64,000 nucleotides of DNA from Cupriavidus sp. MP-37 (GTDB lineage: Bacteria > Pseudomonadota > Gammaproteobacteria > Burkholderiales > Burkholderiaceae), in the NCBI RefSeq assembly GCF_020618415.1, contig NZ_CP085345.1, forward strand, positions 2,232,001 to 2,296,000, given 5' to 3'. Positions 54,673 through 63,705 of this stretch are shown here, piece by piece. Both the position numbers and the translations under genes were made by a program. Below the pieces are notes generated by a model. It did not search any database and had not been told where the DNA came from. It saw nothing but the letters and a program-made list of their open reading frames with translations. Position 1 is the first letter of the stretch. Each line of letters starts with the position of its first letter.

Positions 54673-56136
54673 ATGCAGAACAAACTCTTCATCAACGGCC
54701 GCTTTGTCGACGCGCTCGGCGGTGGCACGATCGACGTGCTGAACCCCCACGACGGCAGCCGCATTACCGCCATTGCCGCGGCCGAGGCGGCCGACGTCGA
54801 CGCGGCGGTGGAAGCCGCGCGCCGCGCCTTCCCGCTCTGGTCACGTATGGCAGCCGCCGAGCGTGGACGCCTGTTGCTGAAGCTGGCCGATGCCATCGAA
54901 GCCCACACCGAGGAACTGGCGCAGCTGGAATCGCTGGACACCGGACACCCCATCCGTGATTCCCGTGCGCTGGACGTGCCGCGCACGGCCGCCTGCTTCC
55001 GCTACTTCGGCGGCATGGCAGACAAGCTGCAGGGATCGGTCATCCCCGTGGAAGCGGGCTTCCTCAATTACGTGCAACGCGCGCCCATCGGTGTGGTGGG
55101 GCAGATCGTGCCGTGGAACTTCCCGCTGATGTTCACCAGCTGGAAGATGGGTCCGGCGCTGGCGGCCGGCAATACCGTGGTGATCAAGCCGTCGGAACTG
55201 ACGCCGCTGTCGTCTCTGCGCATTGCCGAGCTGATGGCCGAAGTCGGCTTCCCGCCTGGCGTGGTCAACATGGTGCCTGGCTATGGGCATACTGCCGGAC
55301 AGCGTCTCGCCGAGCACCCTGGCGTGGGCAAGATCGCCTTTACCGGTTCGACCGCTACGGGACGGCGTATCGTCGAGGCCTCGAAGGGCAATCTCAAGCG
55401 CGTTCAGCTTGAACTCGGCGGCAAGGGCGCCAACATCGTGTTTGACGATGCCGACCTGGACGCAGCCATCAATGGCGCTGCGTGGGCCATCTTCCATAAC
55501 CAGGGACAGGCCTGCATTGCCGGTTCGCGCCTGGTGCTGCATGAGCGGATCGCCGATGCCTTCCTTGAGCGCTTTGGCGCATTGGCGGCTTCGATCCGCC
55601 TGGGCAACCCGCTCGACCCGGAAACCGAAATGGGACCGCTGACCTCGGCGCAGCATCGCGACAAGGTGCTGTCCTATGCCGGCGTGGCGAAGGAGCAGGG
55701 CGGCCGGGTGCTCACTGGCGGCAAGGCGCCGGTGCTGGCCGGGCTGGAGAAGGGCTATTACGTCGAGCCGACTATCGTCGAAGCGAAGCCGCACGACCGC
55801 GTGGCGCAGGAGGAAGTTTTCGGTCCCTTCGTCACCGTGCTGCGCTTCGGCAGCGACGAGGAGGCGCTCGCCATCGCCAACGCGACCGAGTATGGCCTGG
55901 GCAGCGGCCTGTGGACGCGCGACCTGAGCCGTGCCCACAAGATGGCCAACAGCATCGATGCCGGCATGTGCTGGATCAACTGCTACAAGCGGGTGAATCC
56001 GGGCAGCCCCTTCGGCGGCATTGGCCAGTCAGGCTATGGTCGGGAAATGGGCTTCGAAGCCATGCACGACTACACCGAGGCACGCTCGGTGTGGGTCAAT
56101 GTTGACGCGACCGTGCCGCCGCACTTCAAGCGCTAA
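54673..56136 (+). CDS. hapE: 4-Hydroxymuconic semialdehyde dehydrogenase (HapE/PnpE type)
   Basis: Encodes 487 residues of the NAD(P) aldehyde dehydrogenase fold. PWNFPLMFTSWKMGPALAAGN and FTGSTATGRRI surround the cofactor, the general base is in LELGGKGANIV and the nucleophilic Cys is in NQGQACIAGSR. In this position it oxidises 4-hydroxymuconic semialdehyde to maleylacetate. Sequence alone would only say aldehyde dehydrogenase; the substrate follows from its neighbours. Confidence 0.87.
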   Translation: MQNKLFINGRFVDALGGGTIDVLNPHDGSRITAIAAAEAADVDAAVEAARRAFPLWSRMAAAERGRLLLKLADAIEAHTEELAQLESLDTGHPIRDSRALDVPRTAACFRYFGGMADKLQGSVIPVEAGFLNYVQRAPIGVVGQIVPWNFPLMFTSWKMGPALAAGNTVVIKPSELTPLSSLRIAELMAEVGFPPGVVNMVPGYGHTAGQRLAEHPGVGKIAFTGSTATGRRIVEASKGNLKRVQLELGGKGANIVFDDADLDAAINGAAWAIFHNQGQACIAGSRLVLHERIADAFLERFGALAASIRLGNPLDPETEMGPLTSAQHRDKVLSYAGVAKEQGGRVLTGGKAPVLAGLEKGYYVEPTIVEAKPHDRVAQEEVFGPFVTVLRFGSDEEALAIANATEYGLGSGLWTRDLSRAHKMANSIDAGMCWINCYKRVNPGSPFGGIGQSGYGREMGFEAMHDYTEARSVWVNVDATVPPHFKR

Positions 56137-56144
56137 GGGACACC

Positions 56145-57212
56145 ATGCAGGGTTTTGTCTACCAGTCCGCGCCGTCGCGCGTCGTGTTCGGCGCGGGGGC
56201 GTTGGCGCAGTTGCCGGATGAGGTGGCGCGACTCGGCGCCCGGCGAGCGCTGGTGCTGACCACGCCCGAACAGCGCGGCCTGGGCGAGCGTGTGGCCGGG
56301 CTGCTGGGCGACCGCGCCGCCGGCGTGCATGCCGAGGCGGTGATGCATGTGCCGGTCGAGGTTGCCCGCGCCGCGCGTGCAGCGGCGGCACGGCTCGGCG
56401 CGGATTGCTACGTAGCCGTCGGCGGCGGTTCCACCATCGGGCTGGGCAAGGCCATTGCACTGGAATCCGCGCAGCCCATCATCGCCGTTCCCACCACGTA
56501 TGCGGGGTCGGAAGTCACGCCTGTCTACGGTCTTACCGAAGGACGGCTCAAGACCACCGGGCGCGATGCGCGAGTCCTGCCGCGCACGGTGGTTTACGAC
56601 GCGGAACTCACGCTGACGCTGCCCGCGGAGATATCGGCCGCTTCCGGCATGAATGCCATGGCCCATGCGGTCGAAGCACTGTACGCGAAGGATGCGAACC
56701 CGATCATCAGCCTGATGGCTGACGAATCCATCCGCGCGCTCGCGCAGGCGTTGCCGGCGGTGGTGCGGCGCCCGAACGACATCACGGCACGCGGGCAGGC
56801 CCTGTACGGCGCCTGGCTTGCCGGTGTATGCCTGGGCAACGTCGGCATGGCACTGCACCACAAGCTCTGCCATACGCTGGGCGGCACCTTCAATCTGCCG
56901 CATGCGCAAACGCACGCCGTGATGCTGCCGCACACCGCGCACTACAACCACCGGGCCGCGCCGCAGGCGCTGCAGCGCGTCGCGCGCGCGCTGGGGGGCG
57001 GGCAGGCGGCGGATGCCGGCCCCTTGCTATACCGACTCAACCAGGCGCTGGGCATTCCGTCAGGCCTGTCGGCCCTGGGCATGCCGGACGCAGGTCTGGC
57101 GGAGGCCGCCACGCTGGCCTGTGCCAACCCCTACGACAACCCGGCGCCGGTGGAGCGCGCAGCGATCCTCGCACTGCTTGGACGCGCGTGGCGTGGCGAA
57201 ACCCCGGCCTGA
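56145..57212 (+). CDS. hapF: Maleylacetate reductase
   Basis: Encodes 355 residues of the iron-type alcohol dehydrogenase superfamily, with VVFGAGALAQLPDEVARLGA, VGGGSTIGLGKAIAL, IAVPTTYAGSEVTPVYGLTE and MNAMAHAVEALYAKDANP. The maleylacetate reductase group has this TYAGSE-x-TP signature. It reduces maleylacetate to 3-oxoadipate with NAD(P)H, joining the central beta-ketoadipate pathway. It starts 8 bases after the hapE stop. Confidence 0.92.
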   Translation: MQGFVYQSAPSRVVFGAGALAQLPDEVARLGARRALVLTTPEQRGLGERVAGLLGDRAAGVHAEAVMHVPVEVARAARAAAARLGADCYVAVGGGSTIGLGKAIALESAQPIIAVPTTYAGSEVTPVYGLTEGRLKTTGRDARVLPRTVVYDAELTLTLPAEISAASGMNAMAHAVEALYAKDANPIISLMADESIRALAQALPAVVRRPNDITARGQALYGAWLAGVCLGNVGMALHHKLCHTLGGTFNLPHAQTHAVMLPHTAHYNHRAAPQALQRVARALGGGQAADAGPLLYRLNQALGIPSGLSALGMPDAGLAEAATLACANPYDNPAPVERAAILALLGRAWRGETPA

Positions 57213-57246
57213 GCGGCGCCGGCACCAAAACCAAAGGAACACCGCC

Positions 57247-58110
57247 ATGGAGACAAGGCATACCGAGGCCGATATCACCGAGCAGGTGGTCGCGCGCCTC
57301 GCCAATACGCCCGACGCGCGCCTGAAGACCCTGATGCAGGCTCTGGTGCGTCACCTGCACGCCTATGTGCGCGAGGTCGAGCCCACCGAGGAAGAATGGT
57401 TTGCCGCCATCCGCTTCCTGACCGAAACCGGCAAGATGTGCGACGGCCTGGTGCGACAGGAATTCATCCTGCTCTCCGACACGCTCGGTGTATCGATGCT
57501 GGTCGATGCGATCAACCACCGCGCCAGCGGCGCGACTGACACCACCGTGTTCGGGCCGTTCTACATCCCGGGCATGCCGGAGCGCGGATGCGGAGAAAGC
57601 ATGGCCGAAACCGCCGGCACCCCCGCGCTGGTGCATGGCTACGTCCGCTCCACCGACGGCACGCCTGTGGCCGGTGCCGTGCTCGACATCTGGCAGACCG
57701 CCAGCAACGGCATGTATTCCGGGCAGGACACTGAGCAGCCCGAGGGCAACCTGCGTGGACGATATCGCACCGACGCGGACGGCTACTACGCGATCCGCAC
57801 CATTGTGCCGGTCAGCTACCCGGTGCCGACCGATGGACCGGTGGGGCGCATGTTGAACGCCACCGGCCGCCATCCGTGGCGGCCCGCGCACCTGCATTTC
57901 ATGATCGATGCGCCCGGGCACCGCAAGCTGGTCACGCATCTGTTCAACCAGGGTGACCCGTACCTCGATTCGGATGCCGTGTTTGGCGTCAAGCCATCGC
58001 TGCAAGTTGCCTATGAGGAGCGCCCGGCCGCACACGAGCTCGCCAGCCGCTTTGGCATCGAGGGCGCGTTCCGCGAAGCGCGCTATGACTTCGTGCTCGC
58101 GTCACGGTAA
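57247..58110 (+). CDS. hapG: Intradiol dioxygenase, hydroxyquinol 1,2-dioxygenase type (HapG)
   Basis: Encodes 287 residues. An N-terminal helical dimerisation region (~1-95) precedes the beta-sandwich catalytic domain. The Fe(III) ligands are visible as Tyr157 (GMYSGQ), Tyr191 (VSYPVPTDG), His215 and His217 (WRPAHLHF), spaced as in hydroxyquinol 1,2-dioxygenases. It opens 1,2,4-trihydroxybenzene to maleylacetate, so hydroxyquinol and hydroquinone converge here. The ATG at 57247 follows AAAGGAACACCGCC. Confidence 0.9.
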   Translation: METRHTEADITEQVVARLANTPDARLKTLMQALVRHLHAYVREVEPTEEEWFAAIRFLTETGKMCDGLVRQEFILLSDTLGVSMLVDAINHRASGATDTTVFGPFYIPGMPERGCGESMAETAGTPALVHGYVRSTDGTPVAGAVLDIWQTASNGMYSGQDTEQPEGNLRGRYRTDADGYYAIRTIVPVSYPVPTDGPVGRMLNATGRHPWRPAHLHFMIDAPGHRKLVTHLFNQGDPYLDSDAVFGVKPSLQVAYEERPAAHELASRFGIEGAFREARYDFVLASR

Positions 58111-58123
58111 CTGCGGGGAGCCC

Positions 58124-58435
58124 ATGTCACGCTACTACGCCATCTTCGCCACCGACAAGCCCGGCATGCGCGCCATACGCGAGCGGGTGCGCCCGGCACA
58201 CCGGGCTTACTTGCACAGCGCTGACCGCCACAGTGTATTTGTTCGACTCGGCGGTCCGACACTGGACGCGTCGGGCGATGCCATGAACGGCACGCTCCTC
58301 GTCATCGAGGCCGAGCATATCGAGGACGTGGAGCGCTTTTTGCACGGCGATCCGTACATGCACGCCGGGCTGTTCGAACGCATCGAGATCCGCCCATGGG
58401 ACTGGAGCCTGGGCAACCCGGAACGCAGGGTCTAG
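58124..58435 (+). CDS. hapH: YCII-domain protein of the hap cluster
   Basis: Encodes 103 residues with a ferredoxin-like alpha/beta fold of the YciI type: MSRYYAIFATDKPGMRAIRE, RPAHRAYLHSADRHSVFV and a catalytic-looking His/Asp pair in these regions, with VERFLHGDPYMHAGLFERIE near the end. Such small genes accompany characterised hydroquinone and nitrophenol clusters (hapH/pnpX), with no fixed function. The symbol is by position. Starts 13 bases after hapG. Confidence 0.75.
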   Translation: MSRYYAIFATDKPGMRAIRERVRPAHRAYLHSADRHSVFVRLGGPTLDASGDAMNGTLLVIEAEHIEDVERFLHGDPYMHAGLFERIEIRPWDWSLGNPERRV

Positions 58436-58444
58436 GAGGGCGCA

Positions 58445-58774
58445 ATGGAATCCGTTTTGCTCTGCAGACTGGATGCGGTGCCGGACGGCGGTGCCTGCGT
58501 GGCAAGCACCGGCCATTCCGGGGATGTGGTGGTCGTACGCCGCGGGCAGCGGGCATGGGCCTACATCAACCGCTGTCCGCATTTTTCGGTATGCCTGGAC
58601 TACGAGCCCGGTGACGTGCTTACCTATGACCAACAGGTGCTGATGTGCGCGCACCACAGCGCCCTGTTCCGTTTCGAGGACGGCCAATGCATCGAAGGAC
58701 CGTGCGCCGGCGCAGCGTTGACGTCCGTTCCGGTGCAGATCGTGGACGGTGAAATCCGATGCTGGTCCCCCTGA
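58445..58774 (+). CDS. hapI: Rieske-type [2Fe-2S] ferredoxin
   Basis: Encodes 109 residues with both Rieske motifs: CPHFSV (C-x-H) at about 44-46 and CAHHSALF (C-x-x-H) at about 68-71, so a complete 2Cys-2His cluster site. The 23-residue loop between them is typical. It may reduce the ring-fission or hydroxylating enzymes; in some extradiol and hydroquinone systems such ferredoxins reactivate the iron. The symbol is by position in the cluster. AGGAGGGCGCA precedes the ATG. Confidence 0.85.
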   Translation: MESVLLCRLDAVPDGGACVASTGHSGDVVVVRRGQRAWAYINRCPHFSVCLDYEPGDVLTYDQQVLMCAHHSALFRFEDGQCIEGPCAGAALTSVPVQIVDGEIRCWSP

Positions 58775-58908
58775 CCGCATAGCAGGTCCAGCGACCACCG
58801 CAATTCATTGACAGGCAGCAAGAGGCGAGACGCCTCGCAGGACGGCACCGGTTTTACCAGTGTCGCGGGGAGCGCTTTTTCCACAACAACGACAGGAGAC
58901 AGGACACC

Positions 58909-60198
58909 ATGGCCGAGAACTCATTCAACGGCAGGCGCCGTACGCTGGTTCAACTGGCGGCTGGCGGGGCGTTGGCCGCCACCACCACGTGGCTATCGCC
59001 GCAGGCACGCGCGGCCGGCAGCCGCACGCTGAAGATCGGCTTTGTCTCGCCGCAGACCGGGCCGCTGGCACCGTTCGGCGAGGCTGACCGCTTTACCATC
59101 CAGCAGATGCAGGCCGCGTTGAAGGACGGCATCGTTATCCGAGGCAAGCGCTTCCCCGTCAGCATCGTGGTCAAGGACAGCCAGTCCAACCCGAACCGCG
59201 CGGGCGAAGTGGCAAGCGACCTGATCCTGAAGGACAAGGTGGACATCATGCTGGTTTCCGGAACGCCGGAAACCGCCAACCCCGTGTGCGACGCGTGCGA
59301 GCTGAACGAGACGCCATGCGTGTCGACGGTCGTGCCATGGCAACCGTGGTTCTTCGGGCGCAAGGGTGATCCGCGGAAGGGCTTCAATTTTACCTATCAC
59401 TTCTTCTGGGGCCTGGAGGATGTGATCGGCGTCTATACCGCGATGTGGCAATCGGTGCAGACCAACAAGTCGGTCGGCGCACTGTTCCCGAATGACGGCG
59501 ACGGCAATGCCTGGGGCGATGGCAAGCTCGGCTTTCCGCCGGTGCTGTCCCAGAAGGGCTTCGCGCTCAGGGATCCGGGCCGCTTCCAGAGCATGACGCA
59601 GGATTTCTCCGCGCAGATCGCGGCATTCCGCCAGGCCGGCGCGCAGATCGTCACGGGCGTGGTGATTCCGCCGGATGCCAGGAACTTCCTGGTGCAGGCG
59701 CGCCAGCAGGGATTCCGTCCCAAGGTCATTTCGATTGGCAAGGCGCTGTTGTTCCCCGGGGCGATCGAAGCGCTGGGCGACCTGGGCGACGGACTGTCCA
59801 CGGAGGTGTGGTGGTCGCCCTCGCATCCGTTCAAGTCCTCGCTGACGGGACAGTCGGCGCAGCAGCTTGCCGCCGCCTACGAGCAGGCCACAAACAAGCA
59901 ATGGACGCAGCCGCTCGGCTTCGCCCATGCGCTGTTCGAGATTGCCGTGGACGTCCTCAAGCGCACCAAGGACATCGATTCCAATGTCGCGGTGCGCGAC
60001 GCGCTGGCCACGACCCGGCTCGACACCATCGTTGGCAACGTGGCTTGGGGGACGGGACCGGTGAAGAACGTGGCCAAGACCCCGCTGGCCGGCGGCCAGT
60101 GGATGAAGGGCCAGAAGCACAAGTTCGACCTGGTGATCGTCAACAACCAGTTCGCGCCTGCCGTGCCGGTCGGCGCCCCGCTCAAGCTCATTGGCTGA
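58909..60198 (+). CDS. ABC transporter substrate-binding protein (HAAT family), hap-linked
   Basis: Encodes 429 residues. GRRRTLVQLAAGGALAATTT is a twin-arginine-like signal, cut after ARA. The mature type I binding fold starts TLKIGFVSPQTGPLAPFGEAD and has ILKDKVDIMLVSGTPETANP. Four transporter genes follow in the same direction, so it feeds a complete five-gene system. Placed after the hydroquinone pathway, it may bind an aromatic precursor; the ligand is inferred. GACAGGAGACAGGACACC precedes the ATG. Confidence 0.9.
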   Translation: MAENSFNGRRRTLVQLAAGGALAATTTWLSPQARAAGSRTLKIGFVSPQTGPLAPFGEADRFTIQQMQAALKDGIVIRGKRFPVSIVVKDSQSNPNRAGEVASDLILKDKVDIMLVSGTPETANPVCDACELNETPCVSTVVPWQPWFFGRKGDPRKGFNFTYHFFWGLEDVIGVYTAMWQSVQTNKSVGALFPNDGDGNAWGDGKLGFPPVLSQKGFALRDPGRFQSMTQDFSAQIAAFRQAGAQIVTGVVIPPDARNFLVQARQQGFRPKVISIGKALLFPGAIEALGDLGDGLSTEVWWSPSHPFKSSLTGQSAQQLAAAYEQATNKQWTQPLGFAHALFEIAVDVLKRTKDIDSNVAVRDALATTRLDTIVGNVAWGTGPVKNVAKTPLAGGQWMKGQKHKFDLVIVNNQFAPAVPVGAPLKLIG

Positions 60199-60223
60199 TG
60201 CGGTGCGGCATGGAGAGAGCATC

Positions 60224-60946
60224 ATGAGCTTCGTTCTGGAACTGGAGCGGGTATCCAAGCGCTTTGGCGCGCTGACGGTCACCGACGACATCAGCTTTGC
60301 CGTCAAGCCGGGCGAGACCTACGGCATCCTTGGGCCGAACGGCGCCGGCAAGACCACGCTGTTCAACCTGATCAGCGGCGACATCCGCCCGGACTCGGGC
60401 AAGGTCTCGTTCGAGGGCACCGATATCGCCCACTTGCCGCCGCACCGCCGTTGCGTCGCCGGCATCGGCCGCTCCTACCAGGTGCCGCGGCCCTTCGGCG
60501 GCATGACGGTGTTCGAAAACCTGCTGGTGGGCGCTACCTTCGGCGGCGCCCGCCGGGAACAGGAAGCCTACGACCTGTGCGTGCAGGTGCTGGCCCGCAC
60601 CGGCCTCCGCAAGAAGGCCAACCAGCTGGCCGGCGGCCTCACGCTGCTGGACCGCAAGCGGCTGGAACTGGCGCGCGCACTGGCCACGCAACCCAGGTTG
60701 CTGCTGCTGGACGAAATCGCGGGCGGGCTGACCGAGGCCGAGACCCATGCGTTGATCGAGGAAATCCGGCAAGTCAAAGCCAGCGGCATCACCATCGTCT
60801 GGATCGAGCATGTCATGCATGCGCTGCTGGCCGTGGCCGACCGCCTGCTGGTGATCAACTTCGGCAGCAAGATTGCGGAGGGCGCGCCGGCCACGGTGCT
60901 GGAGAACGCCGAAGTCCGCCGCGTCTATCTCGGACTGGAGGCATGA
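60224..60946 (+). CDS. ABC transporter ATP-binding protein, LivG type
   Basis: Encodes 240 residues with Walker A GPNGAGKTT, a Q-loop region GIGRSYQVPRPFGGM and Walker B LLLLDEIAGG; the Walker B glutamate position is D-E-I as in some LivG-type ATPases of this group. GGAGAGAGC precedes the ATG at 60224. The stop overlaps the next start by 4 bases. Confidence 0.92.
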   Translation: MSFVLELERVSKRFGALTVTDDISFAVKPGETYGILGPNGAGKTTLFNLISGDIRPDSGKVSFEGTDIAHLPPHRRCVAGIGRSYQVPRPFGGMTVFENLLVGATFGGARREQEAYDLCVQVLARTGLRKKANQLAGGLTLLDRKRLELARALATQPRLLLLDEIAGGLTEAETHALIEEIRQVKASGITIVWIEHVMHALLAVADRLLVINFGSKIAEGAPATVLENAEVRRVYLGLEA

Positions 60947-61656
60947 CCATGCAGCCACTGTTGCAGACCACGCGCCTGGCCGCCGGCTATGGCGACTTCC
61001 AGGCGTTGTTCGGCATCGATGTCGAGGTGGGCGCCGGCGAGGTCGTCGCGCTGATCGGTGCCAACGGCGCCGGCAAGTCCACCTTCCTGAAGACCGTTGC
61101 CGGCTTGCTGCGGCCGACGGCCGGCCAGGTTCTTTACAAGGGCGTACCGATGGCGGGCATGCCTGCCGCGCAGATCGTCGGCCAGGGTATCGCGCTGGTG
61201 CCCGAGGGGCGACGGTTGTTCAGCAGCCTGACGGTCGAGGAGAACCTGCTCATTGGCGCCTGGAGCGGACGGCCGGGGCGCTGGAACCTGGACACGGTGC
61301 TCGACCTGTTTCCCGCGCTGCGCGAGCGCCGGCATCACGCCGCCATCGCACTGTCGGGCGGGCAGCAGCAGATGGTCGCGATCGGCCGTGCGCTGATGAG
61401 CAACCCCGCCCTGTTGATGTGCGACGAGCTTTCGCTAGGTCTGGCGCCGGTGATCGTGCGCGAGATCTACGCGGCGCTGCCCGCCATTGTTGCCGGCGGC
61501 ATGAGCGCCATCATCGTCGAGCAGGACGTGCGGCTCGCCCGGCAGGTGTCATCGCGCTTCTACTGCTTCCAGGAGGGACGGGTTTCGCTCGCCGGCGCAT
61601 CCGCAGACGTGTCGGACGAAGCCATCGCACAGGCATATTTCGGAGTCGAGGCATGA
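60943..61656 (+). CDS. ABC transporter ATP-binding protein, LivF type
   Basis: Encodes 237 residues with Walker [10 protein letters not shown], the LivF signature [17 protein letters not shown] and Walker B LLMCDELSLGLAP. Two ATGs (60943 and 60949) are possible; the first overlaps the previous stop. Its own stop overlaps the permease start by ATGA, so all four membrane-system genes are coupled. Confidence 0.92.
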   Translation: MTMQPLLQTTRLAAGYGDFQALFGIDVEVGAGEVVALIGANGAGKSTFLKTVAGLLRPTAGQVLYKGVPMAGMPAAQIVGQGIALVPEGRRLFSSLTVEENLLIGAWSGRPGRWNLDTVLDLFPALRERRHHAAIALSGGQQQMVAIGRALMSNPALLMCDELSLGLAPVIVREIYAALPAIVAGGMSAIIVEQDVRLARQVSSRFYCFQEGRVSLAGASADVSDEAIAQAYFGVEA

Positions 61657-62519
61657 ACACGATCCTCAATATCGTTATCCAGGGCGTGCTGCTCGGCTCG
61701 CTCTACGCGCTCTTCGCCATGGGCCAGTCGCTGGTGTTCGGCGTGATGCGGCTGACCAATATCGCCCACGGCGATTTCATCGTGCTGCTGGCCTTCCTGC
61801 TGTTTGCGCTGACCGCTATCGCTAAGCTGCCGCTGGCAGTGGCCGTCGTGCTGCTGGTGGTGATCGCGTTCATTGCCGGCTACGTCCTCCAGTACACGGT
61901 GCTGAATCGTGTCAGCAGCCGCGATCCGCTGCCGTCGCTGATGGTGACCTTCGGGCTGTCGATCGTAATCCAGAACGTGCTGCAGGAGTTGTTCACGGCC
62001 GATCCGCGTTCGGTCGCCAGCGGCGGCTTCGAGTCGCAGAGCCTGCTGTTGGCGGGCGGCATCAGTGTGGGTTACCTGCCGCTGCTGACGCTCGCTGCCA
62101 CAGTTGCCATCACGCTGGCATTGCAATGGCTGTTCGGGCGCACCGCGCTCGGGCGCGCGTTTCGCGCCACCTCGGACGACCGCGAGACGGTGCAGCTCAT
62201 GGGCGTCTCGCATCGCCGCACCTATGCGCTGGCAATGGCCATTGCCTTTGTGCTGGTGGCGGTGGCGGCGGCGCTCTACGCGCTGCGCACATCGGTATCG
62301 CCATCGGACGGCCCCGGCTTGCTGCTCTATGCCTTCGAGGCCGTGATCATCGGCGGCATGGGCTCGTTCTGGGGCACCTTTCTCGGCGGCATGGCGCTCG
62401 GCGTGGCCCAGCAGGCCGGCTTTTACTTCGACCCTGGTTGGGGCATCTGGCTGGGACACGTGATGTTCCTCGCGGTGCTTGTCGCCAGGCCCCAAGGCTT
62501 CATGCCCAAGACCGCATAG
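61653..62519 (+). CDS. ABC transporter permease, LivH type
   Basis: Encodes 288 residues with about eight hydrophobic segments and LivH motifs VIQGVLLGSLYALFAMGQSL, VMRLTNIAHGDFIVLLAF and EAVIIGGMGSFWGTFLGGMA. It forms the translocation pathway with the LivM-type permease next to it. Confidence 0.9.
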   Translation: MNTILNIVIQGVLLGSLYALFAMGQSLVFGVMRLTNIAHGDFIVLLAFLLFALTAIAKLPLAVAVVLLVVIAFIAGYVLQYTVLNRVSSRDPLPSLMVTFGLSIVIQNVLQELFTADPRSVASGGFESQSLLLAGGISVGYLPLLTLAATVAITLALQWLFGRTALGRAFRATSDDRETVQLMGVSHRRTYALAMAIAFVLVAVAAALYALRTSVSPSDGPGLLLYAFEAVIIGGMGSFWGTFLGGMALGVAQQAGFYFDPGWGIWLGHVMFLAVLVARPQGFMPKTA

Positions 62520-62529
62520 AGGTACCGAG

Positions 62530-63654
62530 ATGACAAATCCTGTGAAGACTGCAATGACGGCAGGGCACGCGTTCACGGTGCAACGAGGCTCACGCGCAAG
62601 CAGGGTTGCGCTTCTGGTTCTGCTGCTGGCGGCGCTCGCCGTCGCCAGCGCGCCATACTGGGCCGGCCGCGATACCATGCGCGACTTCACCCAGATGGCG
62701 TCCTACCTGCTCTTTGCCTTGATGTGGAATCTGCTGGCGGGGTACGGCGGCATGGTTTCGATCGGCCAGCAGGCGTTTTTCGGCATCGGCGGCTATGCCA
62801 TGCTGGTGCTGGCCAATGTGTGTGGCGTGTCACCGTTCCTGGCAGTACCCCTCGGCGCCGGCATCGCGGTGCTTGTGGCGCTGCCGGTGTCGCGCATCGC
62901 GTTCCGGCTGGAGGGCGGGTATTTCGCAGTAGGCACTTGGGTCATCGCCGAAGTGTTCCGGCTGGGCATGGCCAATGTGTCGGCACTGGGCGGCGGCTCG
63001 GGCACCAGCCTGACGGCGCTGCAGGGTATCCCACGCGCAACGCGCGAGGCGCTGACGCTGTGGCTGGCGCTGGCCGCGGTGGTGGGTGGCATTGCCTTGC
63101 TCTATGCATTCCTGCGCGCCCGGCCCGGCCTTGCTCTTACCGCAATGCGCGACAACGCCGTGGCTGCCGCCAGCCAGGGCGTGGATGTGCGGCGCGCCCG
63201 GCTCACCGTGTACCTGGTCTCGGCAGGCGGCACCGCGTTCGCCGGTGCACTTTACTTTCTGGGCAACCTGCGGATCTCGCCCGATGCCGCGTTCTCGGTC
63301 AACTGGACGGCATTCGGCATTTTCATCGTGCTGATCGGCGGCATCGGCACGCTCGAGGGTCCCATCATCGGCGCGTTGATTTTCTTCGTCCTGAACAAGT
63401 TCCTGTCGGACTACGGCACCTGGTACCTGATCGGGCTGGGCGTCGTGGCCATCGTCGTTGCGCTGTACTTCCCCCAGGGCATCTGGGGCTATGTGTCGAA
63501 GCGCTTTGGCCTGCAGTTGTTTCCGGTAGGAAGGCGGGTGGTGTACGCGGACCCGGGTCCGGCGCACCCTACCGCGCCGCATGAAGGCGTGGCCGACACG
63601 GCATTGATCCATGGCACGCCGCAGCCGCCGTCCGCGCGCGAGGTCGCCTCGTAG
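62530..63654 (+). CDS. ABC transporter permease, LivM type
   Basis: Encodes 374 residues with about nine hydrophobic segments and LivM motifs NLLAGYGGMVSIGQQAFFGI, FRLEGGYFAVGTWVIAEVF and VLIGGIGTLEGPIIGAL. Its C-terminus (YGTWYLIGLG, YFPQGIWGYVSKRFGL) is similar to the decayed livM pieces at 36095-36380. The last ~45 residues are a poorly conserved Pro/Ala-rich extension. Confidence 0.9.
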   Translation: MTNPVKTAMTAGHAFTVQRGSRASRVALLVLLLAALAVASAPYWAGRDTMRDFTQMASYLLFALMWNLLAGYGGMVSIGQQAFFGIGGYAMLVLANVCGVSPFLAVPLGAGIAVLVALPVSRIAFRLEGGYFAVGTWVIAEVFRLGMANVSALGGGSGTSLTALQGIPRATREALTLWLALAAVVGGIALLYAFLRARPGLALTAMRDNAVAAASQGVDVRRARLTVYLVSAGGTAFAGALYFLGNLRISPDAAFSVNWTAFGIFIVLIGGIGTLEGPIIGALIFFVLNKFLSDYGTWYLIGLGVVAIVVALYFPQGIWGYVSKRFGLQLFPVGRRVVYADPGPAHPTAPHEGVADTALIHGTPQPPSAREVAS

Positions 63655-63705
63655 CGCGGCACGGCACCAGCAAAAATCAGAACCAAAATATTATCCGGAG
63701 GAAAC

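Noticed and set aside
54673..56136. Benzaldehyde or betaine aldehyde dehydrogenase
   Set aside because: The fold alone cannot decide; its place between the hydroquinone dioxygenase and maleylacetate reductase favours the semialdehyde.
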